From Branchipolynoe longqiensis (taxonomy: Eukaryota; Annelida; Polychaeta; Phyllodocida; Polynoidae), in assembly GCA_030323885.1 (NCBI GenBank), contig CM059187.1, forward strand, positions 130,702,424 through 130,766,423: a DNA stretch of 64,000 nucleotides, written 5' to 3'. This document shows positions 1 to 11,160 of this stretch, piece by piece. A program made the position numbers and the translations under genes. The notes below the pieces were generated by a model. The model was given only the letters and a program-made list of their open reading frames with translations, was not told the origin of the DNA and did no database searches. The number at the start of each line of letters is the position of its first letter. The stretch's first letter is position 1.

Positions 1-865
1 GGCCACTGAGGCGCCAAATGAAACCTGATTTGGAGGCCTTAGGTGTGGACTTGGATGTAATTGTCCCAGGAGGATGTCAATGTCCCAGAACATCCCCCTT
101 GGTCGTTGAGGAAGCCCTTGGTTATCCTCCGACTCACAGAACTGAGGAAGTCTGGGACACATCCACTTGAATATCAAGGACTACATGCAGAGATTCAAGG
201 CCAGTTTGCAGACCACCTCTCCATATACACTGATGGTTCGAAAGACCTAAGCCAGGCAGCTGCTGCAGCAGTCTGCAGATGGAAAATAATTGGCATATGC
301 TTGCCCGATCAAAGCTTGATTTTCACTGCGGAAGCCCGAGCACTCCTTCTCATGTGGGAATGTATCAAGGTATCCAACCACACTAACTATGTTATATACA
401 GTGATTCGTTCTCCTGCCTCCTGGCTGTTGCTGGAATAAAAATGGATTACCCTATTCTAGCAATGGTCATTTATCAAATGAACCAACTGGTAGCAGTTGG
501 GTATTATATCCAGCTGTGCTGGGTGCCTGGCCATGCCAGCATTCAAGGAAATGAATGAGCTGATCGGGCTGCAAAGAAGGCCCTGAACTGTGATATTGAA
601 CCGTGTCTGACCCCTCACTCTGATCTGAAACCACTAATAACCATCTACATAAAATCCAAATGGCAACATGAGTGGGATGAAAACATTAATAAACTTCAAG
701 AAATTGAACCAACAGACTCATCCGGGAGGTCGGCGGGACCATGTGGTCCTTAGCTGCTGCCGTCTTGGCCACTCGTGGCTTACACATGCTGTTCTGCTCA
801 AGGGGGAGCCTCCCCCTGAATGTATTGGGTGCCAGTCCCCACTGACACTCAAATACATTTGACTA
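1..865 (+). pseudogene. LINE ORF2 C-terminal remnant with RNase H domain
   Basis: This is the degenerate 3' part of a non-LTR retrotransposon polyprotein. In the frame starting at 61 a PPW...KSGTHP lead-in precedes an RNase H type I domain. The YTDGS motif has its Asp codon at 232-234, followed by AEARAL, YSDS and WVPGH...GNE. RNase H would degrade RNA in the RNA/cDNA hybrid. A TGA at 556-558 falls inside the last catalytic motif (GNE-stop-ADRAAKKAL) and the reading continues after it. A further shifted stretch at about 745-861 encodes RLGHSWLTHAVLLKGEPPPE, the Cys-containing tail usual in Jockey/I-group LINEs. Bases 1-60 are open in a different frame, so there is at least one upstream frameshift. 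The copy is dead. The clade (Jockey or I group) is inferred from the RNase H and the tail, not from a tree. Confidence 0.85.
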
Positions 866-1222
866 AGATGTGTTGATTTGTTTGCCCTCCACCAACAATT
901 TTACACTGCAGACAGTATACATGACCTTTTTAATAAAGTAAAAGAAGCAAACATTTTAGCCTTTTTGAGGGCAGCTGGTCTGTACCACCTCATATAGTTT
1001 ACAAAATAAATTCTATCAATTATTAATCAAACTTTTCGTTTTTTTCTACAGGAATCTGTTTCCCTTGGCCACAAATATATAATTGGAAACTTTTTAATTT
1101 AATGAGTGTCTATTGGCACATAATTGATTGTCTGCTTTTACATGTAAAAGTGATGGTTTGAACAAAAAACTAACATTTCTCGCCGGGAATATGGCCTATG
1201 CTGCTGACACGTCGTAAAGCAA
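866..1222 (+). mobile_element. 3' UTR and (AATC)n tail of the RNase H LINE
   Basis: AT-rich sequence follows the LINE coding remnant and ends in a short conserved block at 1176-1222: ATGGCCTATGCTGCTGACAC, then GTCGTAAAGCAACC and three CAAT units. Such short tandem tails are typical of LINE 3' ends. The TGCTGctgACACGT...AAAGC...CCAAT block resembles the 3' ends of both SINE families in this window. Confidence 0.7.
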
Positions 1223-1243
1223 CCCCCCAATCAATCAATCTAT

Positions 1244-1915
1244 AGTTATATATATATATATATAATGTATAGATATGTATATACAATGTACATGTATATA
1301 CACTGTACACGTATATACAATGTACATGTATGTATAATGTATCGATATGTATATATAATGTATAGATATGGATATATAATATGCTTTTATATATAATTCA
1401 TAGATATCTAGTTACCGAATGGGTATCCATTAAGTGCAGGCATGTGTAGTTAATGCGCGGATGTAGCCTTCCATCTAGTTAGACAAGCGATATTGCTATA
1501 TATACTGTATAGTTATATATATATACAATGTATATTGATGTACATATTAATGAATAGCTATGTATATATACTTTATAGATATGTATATATTAATGTATAG
1601 GTATGCATACATATATAATTTATAAATATGTACATATATATATGTATATATTAATGTATAGTCATGTATACATAAATATGTACATATGTATGTATAGCTA
1701 TGTGTATATATATAATGTATAGAGATATATATATCTAATTTGTCGATATGTATATATAATGTACATATATAACAGTACATATAATTTATAGATATGTATA
1801 CATAATTTATAGATATATATATAATTTATAGGTATGTTATATATATATATATATATAACGCATAGAAATGTATCTACTTTACAGTAATATATTATATACA
1901 TATATATATATCTAA
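1244..1915. repeat. AT-rich (TATA)n / TGTATAGATATG microsatellite block
   Basis: This is about 670 bp of interrupted TA-rich tandem sequence with variants of a roughly 20-bp ATGTATAGATATGTATATAT unit and ACAATGTACATGTATAT units. Open frames here are Tyr/Ile/His low complexity and are not genes. A short non-repeat island at about 1412-1495 holds nothing I recognise. Confidence 0.85.
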
Positions 1916-2210
1916 ACACAAAAGGGAACCACTTGGCCAAGCTTCACATGAAGGACTTGCTCAGTGTATAGAAACAGTGGGAAGATATATTTATACCCAC
2001 TCACAGAGGCTGTTCTTCTAATTCTGCTCCACTGCCAATCAATTCCACTCCCCCCACCCCACCGCACCGCACCCCACCTCATCTCACAGAGCTCTCTACA
2101 TTGGATGCACGGAGACACTGAACTACAAAGGTACACGTATATATAGAGCCAGAGGGTACAGAGCTAAGGTAACAGAGCCTCGGGTGAAGGTCCGGTAACA
2201 TACACGTTAG
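1916..2210. other. no recognised feature
   Basis: Single-copy-looking sequence with a C-rich stretch at 2045-2085. No coding or repeat signal was recognised. Confidence 0.5.
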
Positions 2211-2212
2211 TG

Positions 2213-2800
2213 GATGTAGTTGAACGTAATGGAGCCTAACATAGTTGAACGTAGTCTAACATAGTTGAACGTAGTGCAAAGTACCAGCATCCATACTTCT
2301 CCATGATGAGAACGTGATAAGAACATGTGTGGGCCGTGAGTTCTGAGTTAAGCTTTGGACATGTTCAAAGAGAGGTACATTTGAGGCAGACCTAGCCTTC
2401 ATGATGATAACGTACTCTAGCATACTCTAGCATACTCTAGTGTACTCTAGCATACGTCTTAATGTACTCTAGCATACTCTAGCATACTCCATCATACCCT
2501 AGTGTACACTGACCCACATAAAACTTGGCCGTTCTGCCGTGGTCACATAGCCGTTAGTGGACAAAGTTGAACATAGTTGAACATAGTGGAAGGTCACGTA
2601 GTTGAACATAGTAGAACATTTGAATGTAGTTGAATGTAGTTGGACATACCAGGATCCATACCATATCGTACCAGGATCCATACCATAACGTATTAGGTGG
2701 GTCATCAACCCAAAACCTGCCGTACCGTAACGTATTTGAACGTAGTGACAGCACGTTTCACCCACGTTTCACCCACGCCTATGTTCAACTACGTCCACTA
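2213..2800. repeat. short tandem arrays: AGTTGAACGTAG and CATACTCTAG units
   Basis: Three clusters of about 10-12 bp repeats occur: TAGTTGAACGTAG at 2217-2280 and again at 2562-2645, and CATACTCTAG at 2410-2500. CATACCATAACGTA-type copies are at 2645-2745. The short open frames here arise from the repeats. Confidence 0.75.
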
Positions 2801-2871
2801 AAGTGTGTGTGATCGGCCTTGAGAGTGCATTGGTGAGAATAAAACATACAGTGTACACCTACACACAGGTA

Positions 2872-3090
2872 CATCCGATATAGCGGTCACCCCGATATAG
2901 CGACCATCCCGATATAGCGACCACCCCGATATAGCCGTCACCCAGAAATAGCGGTCACATCGATATAGCAGTCATCCCGAAATAGCGGTCACTCCAATAT
3001 AACGATCATCCCGGTCAAATCGATATAGCGGTCACCCCGATATAACGGATACCCCGATATAACGCTCACACCGATATAACGGTCAATCTG
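2872..3090. repeat. about 19-bp minisatellite, CCGATATAGCGGTCACC unit
   Basis: About eleven degenerate tandem copies of a roughly 19-bp unit built on CGATATAGCGGTCACCC. The motif resembles the subterminal sequence of pogo-like MITEs (compare the GATATAGGGGAGCGGTC segment of the element at 21704-21881). The array may therefore be an amplified MITE interior; that origin is inference. Confidence 0.8.
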
Positions 3091-4036
3091 GAATAGTTCC
3101 AAATGTTCCCATCTCAACAACAAGAGACAATAGTGTCCCTTTCAAGCTGATCAGAATTGCCGACGACTTTGAGTTTAATGCATTGTAATGTATAATTGAA
3201 CCAACGCAAAACAAGCACAGTAGTATATAAGTGGCATTTCTTCTTACTAATCTTTCTTGTTACAGCTAAGTCATGAAATTGAAGTCTTATTGATAGTAAA
3301 GTTTGAGGATTCCAGGCACTAACCCCATCAATTATGACAATTAGTTGGGTGCGTGGGATGGTTAAATCTAAGCTAGCGAAACACGTCCTTCCGATCGAGA
3401 TGCTCTGGTTGAAGTGTCTAGAAATGGAACTGCGTCATAACTCGTTACAGAGAATTACAGCAGGTGGCGCCTAAGTCAGAATAAAAATATTAGTTCAAAA
3501 GGACAATATAGATGGCGCCAGAAGTCACATCCATAGATACAGTGTCTACTTCTTTCGCGGATTAAAGCAATATATATATATTTTTGCCAAGTTTTCAGAT
3601 TTAAATTTAGTCCCGCTGATCTCACATTCTCAGCCTCCATACATCCTCCATCAATGACGCTACTCAGCCACCCGCTCACTGGACACAGATAAACGGGCTC
3701 TCACTGTTTATGCATAATTGTGATTTCCTATCGCGCGTCGAAGTCGATTAGAGGGAGGAAACTGATGTGATGACCATCTTTGACTTAGATGCACTGCGGC
3801 GTCCTGATATGACCTCCTAGATTGGTTGGGGTTTTACGTCTTAGCAACTGCCTATCAACTTGATTGAAAGTGAAAGCACTGGAGCTGGCGAAATAGATGA
3901 GGAACAATTAATAGGATCAGAGAAGAAATGGGAATAGTTTATGGAGGTGGTAGAGTGTTTGTTGATTACGTGGGGTGTGTGAGTGGGCTGGTGGTGGTTA
4001 ATGGTGGTGGGAGGGGCAATGGGTGGTGGTTTTGAA
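3091..4036. other. no recognised feature
   Basis: Unique-looking sequence with no exon, RNA gene or repeat that I recognise. GGTGGT-rich sequence begins at about 3940. Confidence 0.4.
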
Positions 4037-4357
4037 TGAAGATTTACGTCCTGGCAACTTCTAAAGTCATATCAGGATGTGTACTGACTTGTGTCAGTGT
4101 GCATTCAGAGCAACGTTATAGTGCTGCCCCACTGGGAAATCAGGGCGCCAGCACTATGACCAGATATCCCACTCAGTCACATTATCCTAATACTGAGGTA
4201 ACCAGTCATTGCCCTATCCTAGTAGTGGCGAGTGCCATGCTAGGTAGCGATAAGAATCAATTTTGTAAGTCATTGGTTTGGCTCAACCAGGAGTAGAACT
4301 CCTGACCTTCCACACTCGATGCCTGTGCCTTATCAATTCAGCCACCGCCTCCGGTGT
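4037..4357 (-). mobile_element. tRNA-derived SINE, subfamily A1, near full length
   Basis: On the plus strand it starts with the inverted 3' tail (TTTACGTCCTGGCAACTTCT). It ends with an inverted tRNA-like head in which the B box reads as AGAACTCCTGACC and the A box region as GCCACCGCCTCCGG. It has the same body as about 23 other copies here. Confidence 0.9.
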
Positions 4358-5090
4358 GGGAGGAGTGATGATGGTGTGAGGGGTGGTGGTGATTTCTGTT
4401 GACAGTGGGTGGTGGGTGGTGGGTGTTGGGTGGTGAGTGGTGGGTGGTGGTGGTGGTAGTGGGACAGGTGGTGGTGGTGGTTTGGGTGGTGGTGGTGATG
4501 AGGCTGCTGCTGCTGCTGGTTGTGTGGTTGGGGAGATGGTGGTGTTTGGTAAGGGGGGGGGGGGGGGCATTGCAAAGCTACCGAGGAATGAATACGGGGA
4601 GAAGGGACTGGGGAGGAATCGGTGAATCACGAGATGGGCGAAAGTGATGTAGAACTGATAGTGATCTTGGATGGGTGGGGGTGGAGGTGGGGGGAGGAGC
4701 GGGAAAGAGGCGAGGGATGTCTGGACATAGACAGAAAAGCAAATGAGAAGATGCTGCTATTGGGCTGGATGGTGGTGGTGATGCTGGGGCGGGGTTGGTG
4801 GAATCTTGCAGGGGTGGCTGTGATGTAGGGGTGGCGTAGGGGTGGGGGTGAGGGTAGGGGTAGGGTGAGGTATGTCTGGACATAGATAGGAAGGCAAATG
4901 AGGCTGGTGGTGGTTGGGGGGATGGGGACTGGAGGGGTTGGAGGATCTTGGATGGGTGGTGGGGGGGGGGGTGAATCGATGGGAGGGGTGGGGGTGGGGG
5001 TGGGGGTGGGGGTGGGGGTGAGGGTGAGGGTGAAGGTGTGGGTTAGGGTGGCGGTGAGGGTAAGGGGGGGGGGAGTGGGGGGTAGGGGGG
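4345..5090. repeat. G-rich low complexity (GGTGGT / GGGGGTG)
   Basis: About 750 bp of GGT- and GGGGTG-rich sequence on the plus strand, with G runs at 4553-4567 and 4959-4971. Long open frames on both strands (Pro/Thr/His-rich on minus, Gly/Val on plus) follow from the lack of stop codons. They are not supported as genes. Confidence 0.9.
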
Positions 5091-5470
5091 AACTGCAGTA
5101 TGCATGGACATAGACAGTAAGGGAAATGAGAAGCGGGGCATTCCTACTGTTGGATGAACAGGAAGACGCCTGAGTGATGGCTGCCAAATTAAGGGAGACG
5201 CCTCCACGCATGGGAGGAACGCAGAGCACTGCGCATGACAGACGAGTCAGATGACACGCAGCAAGGGCTTGCGGCCATGGGGCATGCACGGTACAGACGC
5301 ACTGCAGTCTGGGAAACAGGAATAGAGAACGGTGTAATAATAGACACGTACCGGCGTGTGTACTACCACTCACAGCTCACGCGTACCGCTCGACACGCAC
5401 GCGGTTATGCACAACTCTAACCAATCAGACCAGAGCCGACATATCGCTATTTGCCGAATGTTCAAGGTTA
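5091..5470. other. no recognised feature
   Basis: Mixed-composition single-copy-looking sequence. Nothing recognised. Confidence 0.4.
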
Positions 5471-5473
5471 TTT

Positions 5474-5710
5474 CTTTTTATCACTATCATCATCATCAAT
5501 CCCTTAACTACAAGGGTCGTCGGGGCACCATATATGAAAGTCTAACCAGTTTTCACAATTGTCTTCTGTTTCGACATTTGGCAAATTCCAGGCCTGTCGA
5601 CCCCCGGATGTTGTCTTCTCACATCTTCCTTTGTGTGCCTTCTTTTCCGAAGCCCTTTCCATGTGCCTTGCAAGATGTTTGTTGCTCGGGATGAACTGGT
5701 GAATCAATGA
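5474..5710 (-). pseudogene. possible LINE C-terminus and (GAT)n tail remnant
   Basis: Reading the minus strand, an open stretch of about 67 codons ends in WCPDDPCS and a stop. It is followed by GGGATTGATGATGATGATAG, a short GAT tail of the kind seen after some LINE ORFs. No diagnostic reverse transcriptase motif lies in it, so this is a weak call. Confidence 0.25.
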
Positions 5711-5868
5711 GAAGAGAGGTTACTTCTACCGGCCCTAGTACTAGCAGCAGAAAGTTCATGGACTATTCACACGCTAGTCGGCGCCCAATAATAATATGGG
5801 TTGTGTTCACCCACATATCAAAGTCAGATTTGGGTGTGACTACATGATGCTGACAGTTGACTGTGCAT

Positions 5869-6580
5869 ACCGGGTGCCGTGGCCTAATCGGTACAGTACA
5901 TGCCTCACGGCCCACCAAATGGACAGCCCAGGGCGGGATAACCAGAAATATAAAAGCCAGATAACATATCCAACAACAATATAAATCAAATCAAATCCAA
6001 ACAAACATAACTCAGCCACCTATTACGTACAAGCCTATGGACATGTAAATAAAATAGGCTAGTATAGAATTAAGTAGAAAAAAGCAGAAAACTCTTCCCA
6101 AGAAAACCCCAAAACACTAACCTTAAGAAAACAACTAACATAGTAATAAGAATAGAACAAAAATCCAATGCCAAGAGGGCCCAAACAAACTAACATAGGC
6201 TACTAAACGTACCAACAGCATTGAAAACAAGCCTGGGTACCCAGGCTGACATGCTATGGACAGAATAAATACAGCCTCAATAAAAAAAAACAAAAAAAAA
6301 ACAACATGTGGAAGGTCGCGAGTTCCGTTTCCGGGCGAGTCAAACCAGTGACTTTAAAAACAATACTTGTCGCCAGACGCTCGGCATGAATAGGATAGGG
6401 CAAGGGTAGCTCAGTGCCAGAATAATGTGACTGGTGGCGTGATTACCCAGCGGGGCGGCACTATAAAGTCGCCATGAATGTGCACTGTCTCAAGTCGGTA
6501 CCCATCCTGATATGGCCTTAGATGTTGGCAAGATTGAAAACTCCACAAACCAACCAACAACCATCTGTACACTCCGCTGG
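5869..6580 (+). mobile_element. SINE subfamily A1, interrupted by a LINE 3' end
   Basis: The tRNA-like head CCGGGTGCCGTGGCCTAATC starts at 5869 and breaks off after GCCTCAC at about 5908. The remainder, from the B box (GCGAGTTCCGTTTCC) through the body to the ACCAACCAAC tail, resumes at about 6304. A LINE 3' end fills the gap. Confidence 0.9.
5909..6303 (+). mobile_element. CR1-like LINE 3' end, 5'-truncated, nested in a SINE
   Basis: These 395 bp match, in inverted orientation, the 3' portion of the LINE at 59819-61194. Shared blocks are the GGCCCACC...GGACAGCCCAGGGCGGGA start, the CAGCCACCTATTACGTAC block, and the ATGGACAGAATAAATACAGC end with an A-rich tail. It is noncoding and truncated far from the 5' end, as is usual for target-primed reverse transcription. 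Confidence 0.85.
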
Positions 6581-7085
6581 TCCGCGTCATGCCCCCTGGC
6601 TGTCGGCAGTTTGAATGACCCACTGTCGGGCGCCCCGCCGTGTTGCTTCGGCTCGGCTCGGTTCGGTCACCACCCGGCATAAGTCAAGTGCACCCAGAGG
6701 CGGCTGGGTTGTAGGTACTTATCAAAGAGGTGCTTTCTCCCGGCGCCATTATTCCGGCTATCAGGTGGCGCCCTCTGTCGGCTTTTATTCACCAGCTGCC
6801 ACAGACAGACACGTGTAACACTCAGAAGTCTCCGGGCGGGAAATAGGCAGGATTTCCATAGCCTGCGAACACGTCACCCCCCCCCCCCACACACACACAT
6901 ACACAAGACCCACCCACCTGCCCGCTCACATTGCGCCTCCCCCTTACCTACCCTCCCCCATACCAACCGTGCACCATGATTTCACTAATATCCCGCCATG
7001 CTTCATGCCCACCCAATACCCTGCTCGCCCCCCCCCCCCCCCCCCGTCTCCCGTCTCCCGTCCCCAAATGCCCCACCTCGCCTGC
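6581..7085. other. no recognised feature; C runs
   Basis: GC-rich unique-looking sequence to about 6870, then C-rich stretches with pure C runs near 6878 and 7028. No gene seen. Confidence 0.4.
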
Positions 7086-7370
7086 CACATACCAGGGTTC
7101 GTATCCTGGTCGAGTCACACCAATGACTTAAACATTGATACTTGTTCCTTCCTAGCCAGGCGTCCAGCATTATTAGGATACAGCAAGGACTGGTTGGCTC
7201 AGTCTCAGGATAATGTAACTGAGGGATGCTGGTGCTGGCAGCCTGGTCTTCCAGTGAAGCAGCACTATAAAGTAGCCATGAGTGGTCACTGTCACAAATC
7301 GGTACCCGTCCAGATATGACATTATATTTTGCCAGGACGTGAAACTCCAACAACAACCAACCAACCAGAT
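7086..7370 (+). mobile_element. SINE, 5'-truncated at the B box
   Basis: Starts at GGGTTCGTATCCTGGTCGAG. It runs through the common body (CAGCACTATAAAGTAGCCAT) to the tail AACTCCAACAACAACCAACC. The first half of the tRNA-like head is missing. Confidence 0.9.
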
Positions 7371-7900
7371 ACCCGCCTCTCGCCCGCCCCGCCCCGCCCC
7401 GGCCCGCCCCCCCCCCCCCCCCCCCCCCCCCCCGCCAGCGTGCTTGCACATGGCGCCTGGAGGCCTTGCCTTCCACCCCAGAAACTCAGAAATCAGTCCC
7501 CTATTCCCCCACCCCATCTCCGCCCGGCGACCCCGCACTGTCCACCGGTTCCTCCTTCCGGTCCGAGCCTCCCATGGTGTACCGAGGGAGACCGGGGTGG
7601 GTCGGTGGCGGCCTGTTAACGAAGGGCTGGCTCCTTGTCTTGAGGTCACCTATTGATCCATGATTAGCTTACAACGGTCCCCGTGACGCCCCGAGCCCGG
7701 GCTGCTCACTTAGGTGACGCCCCCGGCAATGTGCGTGAAGAGAGGTGTGGGGGGTGAGACGGGGGTAGAGTGTGGGGGGGGGGGGCGTTGTGGGAGGGAC
7801 ATGTGAACCCTTGTCTTGGGTAGGAGGCCACGTATTGATCTCTGATTGGCTTACAGTGAAATGGGATAGGCAGTAATGCTCCAGTCGGAGAGGGCAGAGA
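7371..7900. other. GC-rich unique sequence with a long C run
   Basis: A C run of about 25 bases lies near 7408-7432 and a G run near 7776-7785. Direct similarity between 7620-7665 and 7810-7850 (CTTGTCTTG..GTCACCTATTGAT / CTTGTCTTGGGTAGGAGGCC) suggests an old local duplication. No gene seen. Confidence 0.45.
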
Positions 7901-7904
7901 TTAG

Positions 7905-8500
7905 AGGCTCCGTGTGGGTGTGGGTGTGACGATCGGGTGTGGGTGTGGGTGTGGGTGTGGGTGTGGGTGTGGGTGTGGGTGTGGGTTTGGGTGTGGGTGT
8001 GGGTGTGGGTGAATATATGTGAGTGTGTGCGTTTGTGCGGGTGTGTGTGAGTGTGGGTCTGTGGGTGATTGAGGGTGTATATGTTGAGTATGCGTGAGTG
8101 AGGGTGGGTATGTGGGTGAATGTGGGTATGTGTGCGTGTGAGTGTGGGTGTGGATCACTGTGAATGTGTGTGTGAGGGTGGTGAGTGTGTGTTTGTGTGT
8201 GTGTATGTGTGTGTGGGTGTGTGTGTGTGTGGGTGTGGGAGTGGGTGTGTGTGGGTGTGGGTGGGTGTGGGTGTGGGTGTGTGTGTGGGTGTGGGTGTGG
8301 GTGTCTGGTCTGAGTCCCAGTGAGGTTGGGTGGGAGTGTGGTAGGTGTGGGTGATGTGGGTGATGTGAGGTGAGGGTTGATGTGGGGGTGGGGTGGAGGT
8401 TAGGGTGAGGGCTAGGTTTTGGATTAGGGTTGTGGTGTGCATAAAGTTATGTGATGGTGTGAGGTATGTGGGTGTGTGAGGTGGGTGGGGATGAGCAAAC
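7905..8500. repeat. GT-rich (GTGTGG)n array
   Basis: About 600 bp built from GTGTGGGTGTGG-type units. At the start it is regular with a 6-bp period (7912-8005), later it degenerates. Long open frames on both strands are repeat artefacts. Confidence 0.92.
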
Positions 8501-8935
8501 AGATACGAGTAGTGTGGGTGACGCGCGGTGCATTGTGGCTGCGGTGTGTGCATGGAGGTCGGCGATGATCCCACTGGGACATTGCCGATAAGAACACGCT
8601 CTGAGGTCTCCCATCGGAGTCACAGGGACAGTTAGACTGAGAAATGAAAAGTGGGCAGGGGAGGAAGGGTGGGGGTTGGGGTGGGGGGTCGGGACGCAGG
8701 CATTGGGATAAGGGTCACGCCAGGCACACTAGATGGCGCTCCCAGCAAACGACAATGACCCACGCGGGCGGGAACCAGCGAGGGACCGATTAAGGACTGG
8801 TGTGGTTCTTGGACATTGCCTGTTAATGAGTTGGTGTCAATCACCATTAAACTGATGAATTGTTGCCTGCGTGGAATTCTTGAGCTCATGAGTATCTCTC
8901 CAGCGTTTGTCTGTACAGGAGATTGTGTATGCATA
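8501..8935. other. no recognised feature
   Basis: Unique-looking sequence. No exon, RNA or repeat signal recognised. Confidence 0.4.
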
Positions 8936-9525
8936 TGGCAATTCTTTCTTCTTCAAACTATGTTATATTTAAATATATTTGATGACTATCCCATGAGAAG
9001 GATCCATTTTTCTTCTTCAAAATACATTATATTTGAATATAATTGATGACTAGCCCATGGGAAGGAATCATTTTCTTCTGCAAAATGAATTATATTTGAA
9101 TATATTTGAATATATTTGATGACTAGCCAATGAGAGGGATTCATTTTCTTCTTCAAAATACATTATATTAGAATATATTTGATGAGTAGCCCATGAGAAG
9201 GATCCATTTTTCTTCTTCAAAATACATTAAGAAAAATCCTCCGACGCAAGTGATGTTTTCAGGGTATGCAGGTAGCGGGGAGTGCCGGGGGTGGCGCCAC
9301 CAGTTGCGAACATGGTGGAGGAAGTACAGTATATAGGGTAATACTAATAATAATTAGCACACAATAATAATAATAAGGACTTTAATTCCATTCCGCCCAT
9401 CTATACTCGCATAATGCGTTATACATCACATAATTGATGAGAAGCCCAAGAGAAGGATCCATTTCCTTCTTCAAAATACATTATATGTGAATATAATTGA
9501 TGAAAACCCCATGAGTAGGATTTGG
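8936..9525. repeat. about 64-bp satellite, five copies, interrupted
   Basis: The unit contains TTCTTCTTCAAAATACATTA, then TATTTGAATATATTTGATGA, then CTAGCCCATGAGAAGGATCC. About four head-to-tail copies lie at 8936-9232 and one more at 9428-9520. The interruption at 9233-9427 is a half copy of another repeat family. One unit (around 9090-9110) has a duplicated GAATATATTT. Confidence 0.88.
9233..9427 (+). mobile_element. right half of a TGTGATGTATAAC-type MITE (family M7)
   Basis: This shares the GTGGCGCCACCA palindrome at about 9292 and the terminal block ATACTCGCATAATGCGTTAT...CATCACATA with the elements at 46564-46942 and 54790-54960. The left inverted repeat is absent. It sits inside the 64-bp satellite. 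Confidence 0.65.
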
Positions 9526-9768
9526 AATGCACTGGTATCTGATAGGATTGATTATCAAGTGTGAGGATCTGGTGATTCAAAGCAATGGAAGTGTCATGAT
9601 CAATCCCAATGTATTACATATACTGCTGCCATCTGGTGGTTCAATTTACACTTGAGACTAGCTAGTTAAGTGATGTAGTGAAGGTGATTGGTTTGTTAGG
9701 TGCCTACCTGTAGTATACTACAGGTTACCTGTATCTAATATAGTAAAGACTCCCTGTATATAATAAGA
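9526..9768. other. no recognised feature
   Basis: Unique-looking AT-rich sequence. Nothing recognised. Confidence 0.4.
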
Positions 9769-9965
9769 GGAGTTCAGGCGCAAAACCACGTAAACACCAA
9801 TCCAACAATTGAGATAAACATTGGAGTAACATTTTTAAAATGTACATTTTTTGCATTTATATTTTTTGTTCATTACTCCACCGCCATTTCATCATAAAAA
9901 ACGTGGAATTAGTGACAATTAAAATAACCCTAAGATAACAATCTTTTATTTGAATTAATTCTTTT
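9769..9965 (+). mobile_element. MITE family M6 (GAGTTCAGGCGCAAAACCAC end), 3' end lost
   Basis: The left end GAGGAGTTCAGGCGCAAAAC and the body (CCAATCCA..GATAAACATTGG, TTTTGTTCATTACTCCA) match elements at 49591-49817 and, inverted, 54395-54593. The right inverted repeat is not present. Confidence 0.75.
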
Positions 9966-9987
9966 GATTGAGGTTAATGGAGTTTAG

Positions 9988-10440
9988 CTCAGGCTGCGTG
10001 GCTGTATATCACAGACTGTTCGGTTGTATATTCCATACTGTCTGTATATCACATCCTGCCTGTCTGTATATTTCATACTGCCTGTCTCGATATTTCAAGC
10101 CACCTGTCTCTATATCACAGACTTCTTGTCTGTATATCACAGACGGCTTGTCTGAATATCACAGATTGCTTGGATGTATATCAAAGACTGCTTGGCTGTA
10201 TATCACAGGCGGCCTATTTGTTTATTTCATACTGACTGTCTGTATATCACATAATTCGAGTTTGTATATCACAGACTGTTTGTCTGTAGATCACAGACTG
10301 CTTGTCTGTAGACCACAGACTGCTTTTCTGTACATCAGAGGCATCTGATTTGTTTATTTCATACTGACTGTCTGTATATCATATAATTCCTGTTTGTATA
10401 TCACATACTGCTTGTCTGTAGATCACAGACTGCTTGTCTT
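9988..10440. repeat. about 22-bp minisatellite, CTGTATATCACAGACTGCTTG
   Basis: About twenty tandem copies of a unit near TGTCTGTATATCACAGACTG. The unit contains an imperfect internal dyad (GTCTGTA...CACAGAC), so each repeat can form a small hairpin. The 126-codon open frame over it is repetitive and not taken as a gene. Confidence 0.9.
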
Positions 10441-10617
10441 TAATAGTTCATATACAGACTTCTTCCTGCATATAATTTACCGAGGGTGGCAGTTGAAATA
10501 AAAGCCAACATGACTAATAATTGGAATGTGTTGCAAATATCCATCGAGACATTTCTTTTCAGTACCTACAAGCTTTGCGAAGTGCATGGTCTTAAGCAAA
10601 GATCTAATATCGGACCT
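10441..10617. other. no recognised feature
   Basis: Short unique-looking stretch between the 22-bp array and a MITE. Confidence 0.4.
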
Positions 10618-10914
10618 CTTTGAAGCTGCAGAATTGTCAAAACCAAAGCACTTATTTAATTTAACTATACATAATATTAATCAACTTACAGCATAGAGGG
10701 AATACTAATTCAATTCAATATAACCTATTACAAATGAAGACTATGGCTTCAGAATTTTAAGATACATTCCACAATGCAATTGCATATGTTCACTTCAAAT
10801 ATCTACAAGTCACCCATTTTAAATAAAAGTTAATTTGATTATAATATAATGCTAAACCTAATATATTTATCTACAAAAGAAAATTTCCCACATACATCGA
10901 CTATGCAATCTTAA
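10618..10914 (-). mobile_element. TTAA-type MITE family M5, inverted copy
   Basis: The right end GACTATGCAATCTTAA and the left end GAAGCTGCAGAATTGTC are imperfect inverted repeats. The body TTCACTTCAAATATCTACAA matches, inverted, the copies at 28959-29319 and 34405-34743. The right end abuts TTAA. Confidence 0.7.
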
Positions 10915-11160
10915 GGGTCACCGCACTGGTGATAATCAGGCACTTTATCTTGTGCCTGGTGCGTTTTTCGTCGAGGGCCTACTCCTAGAATCTACTAAAC
11001 GGATCATACAGAACCTGCTGGCCGCTAAATTGTAGAAGAAGGCACATGATTGGTTCACTCGGCGTCAGGTTCACCGAGTCCGGGGAAATGTGTCGGCACA
11101 GCGAGGGCCAAATGCCATCACTCCGCTGGCAAAAGTACCAGCCTGCTGCATAACACATAT
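10915..11160. other. no recognised feature
   Basis: Unique-looking sequence. Nothing recognised. Confidence 0.4.

Noticed and set aside
4627..5373. 248-codon minus-strand frame with an apparent N-terminal unique part
   Set aside because: Most of it translates the G-rich block as Pro/Thr. The unique part shows no motif and no supporting signals.
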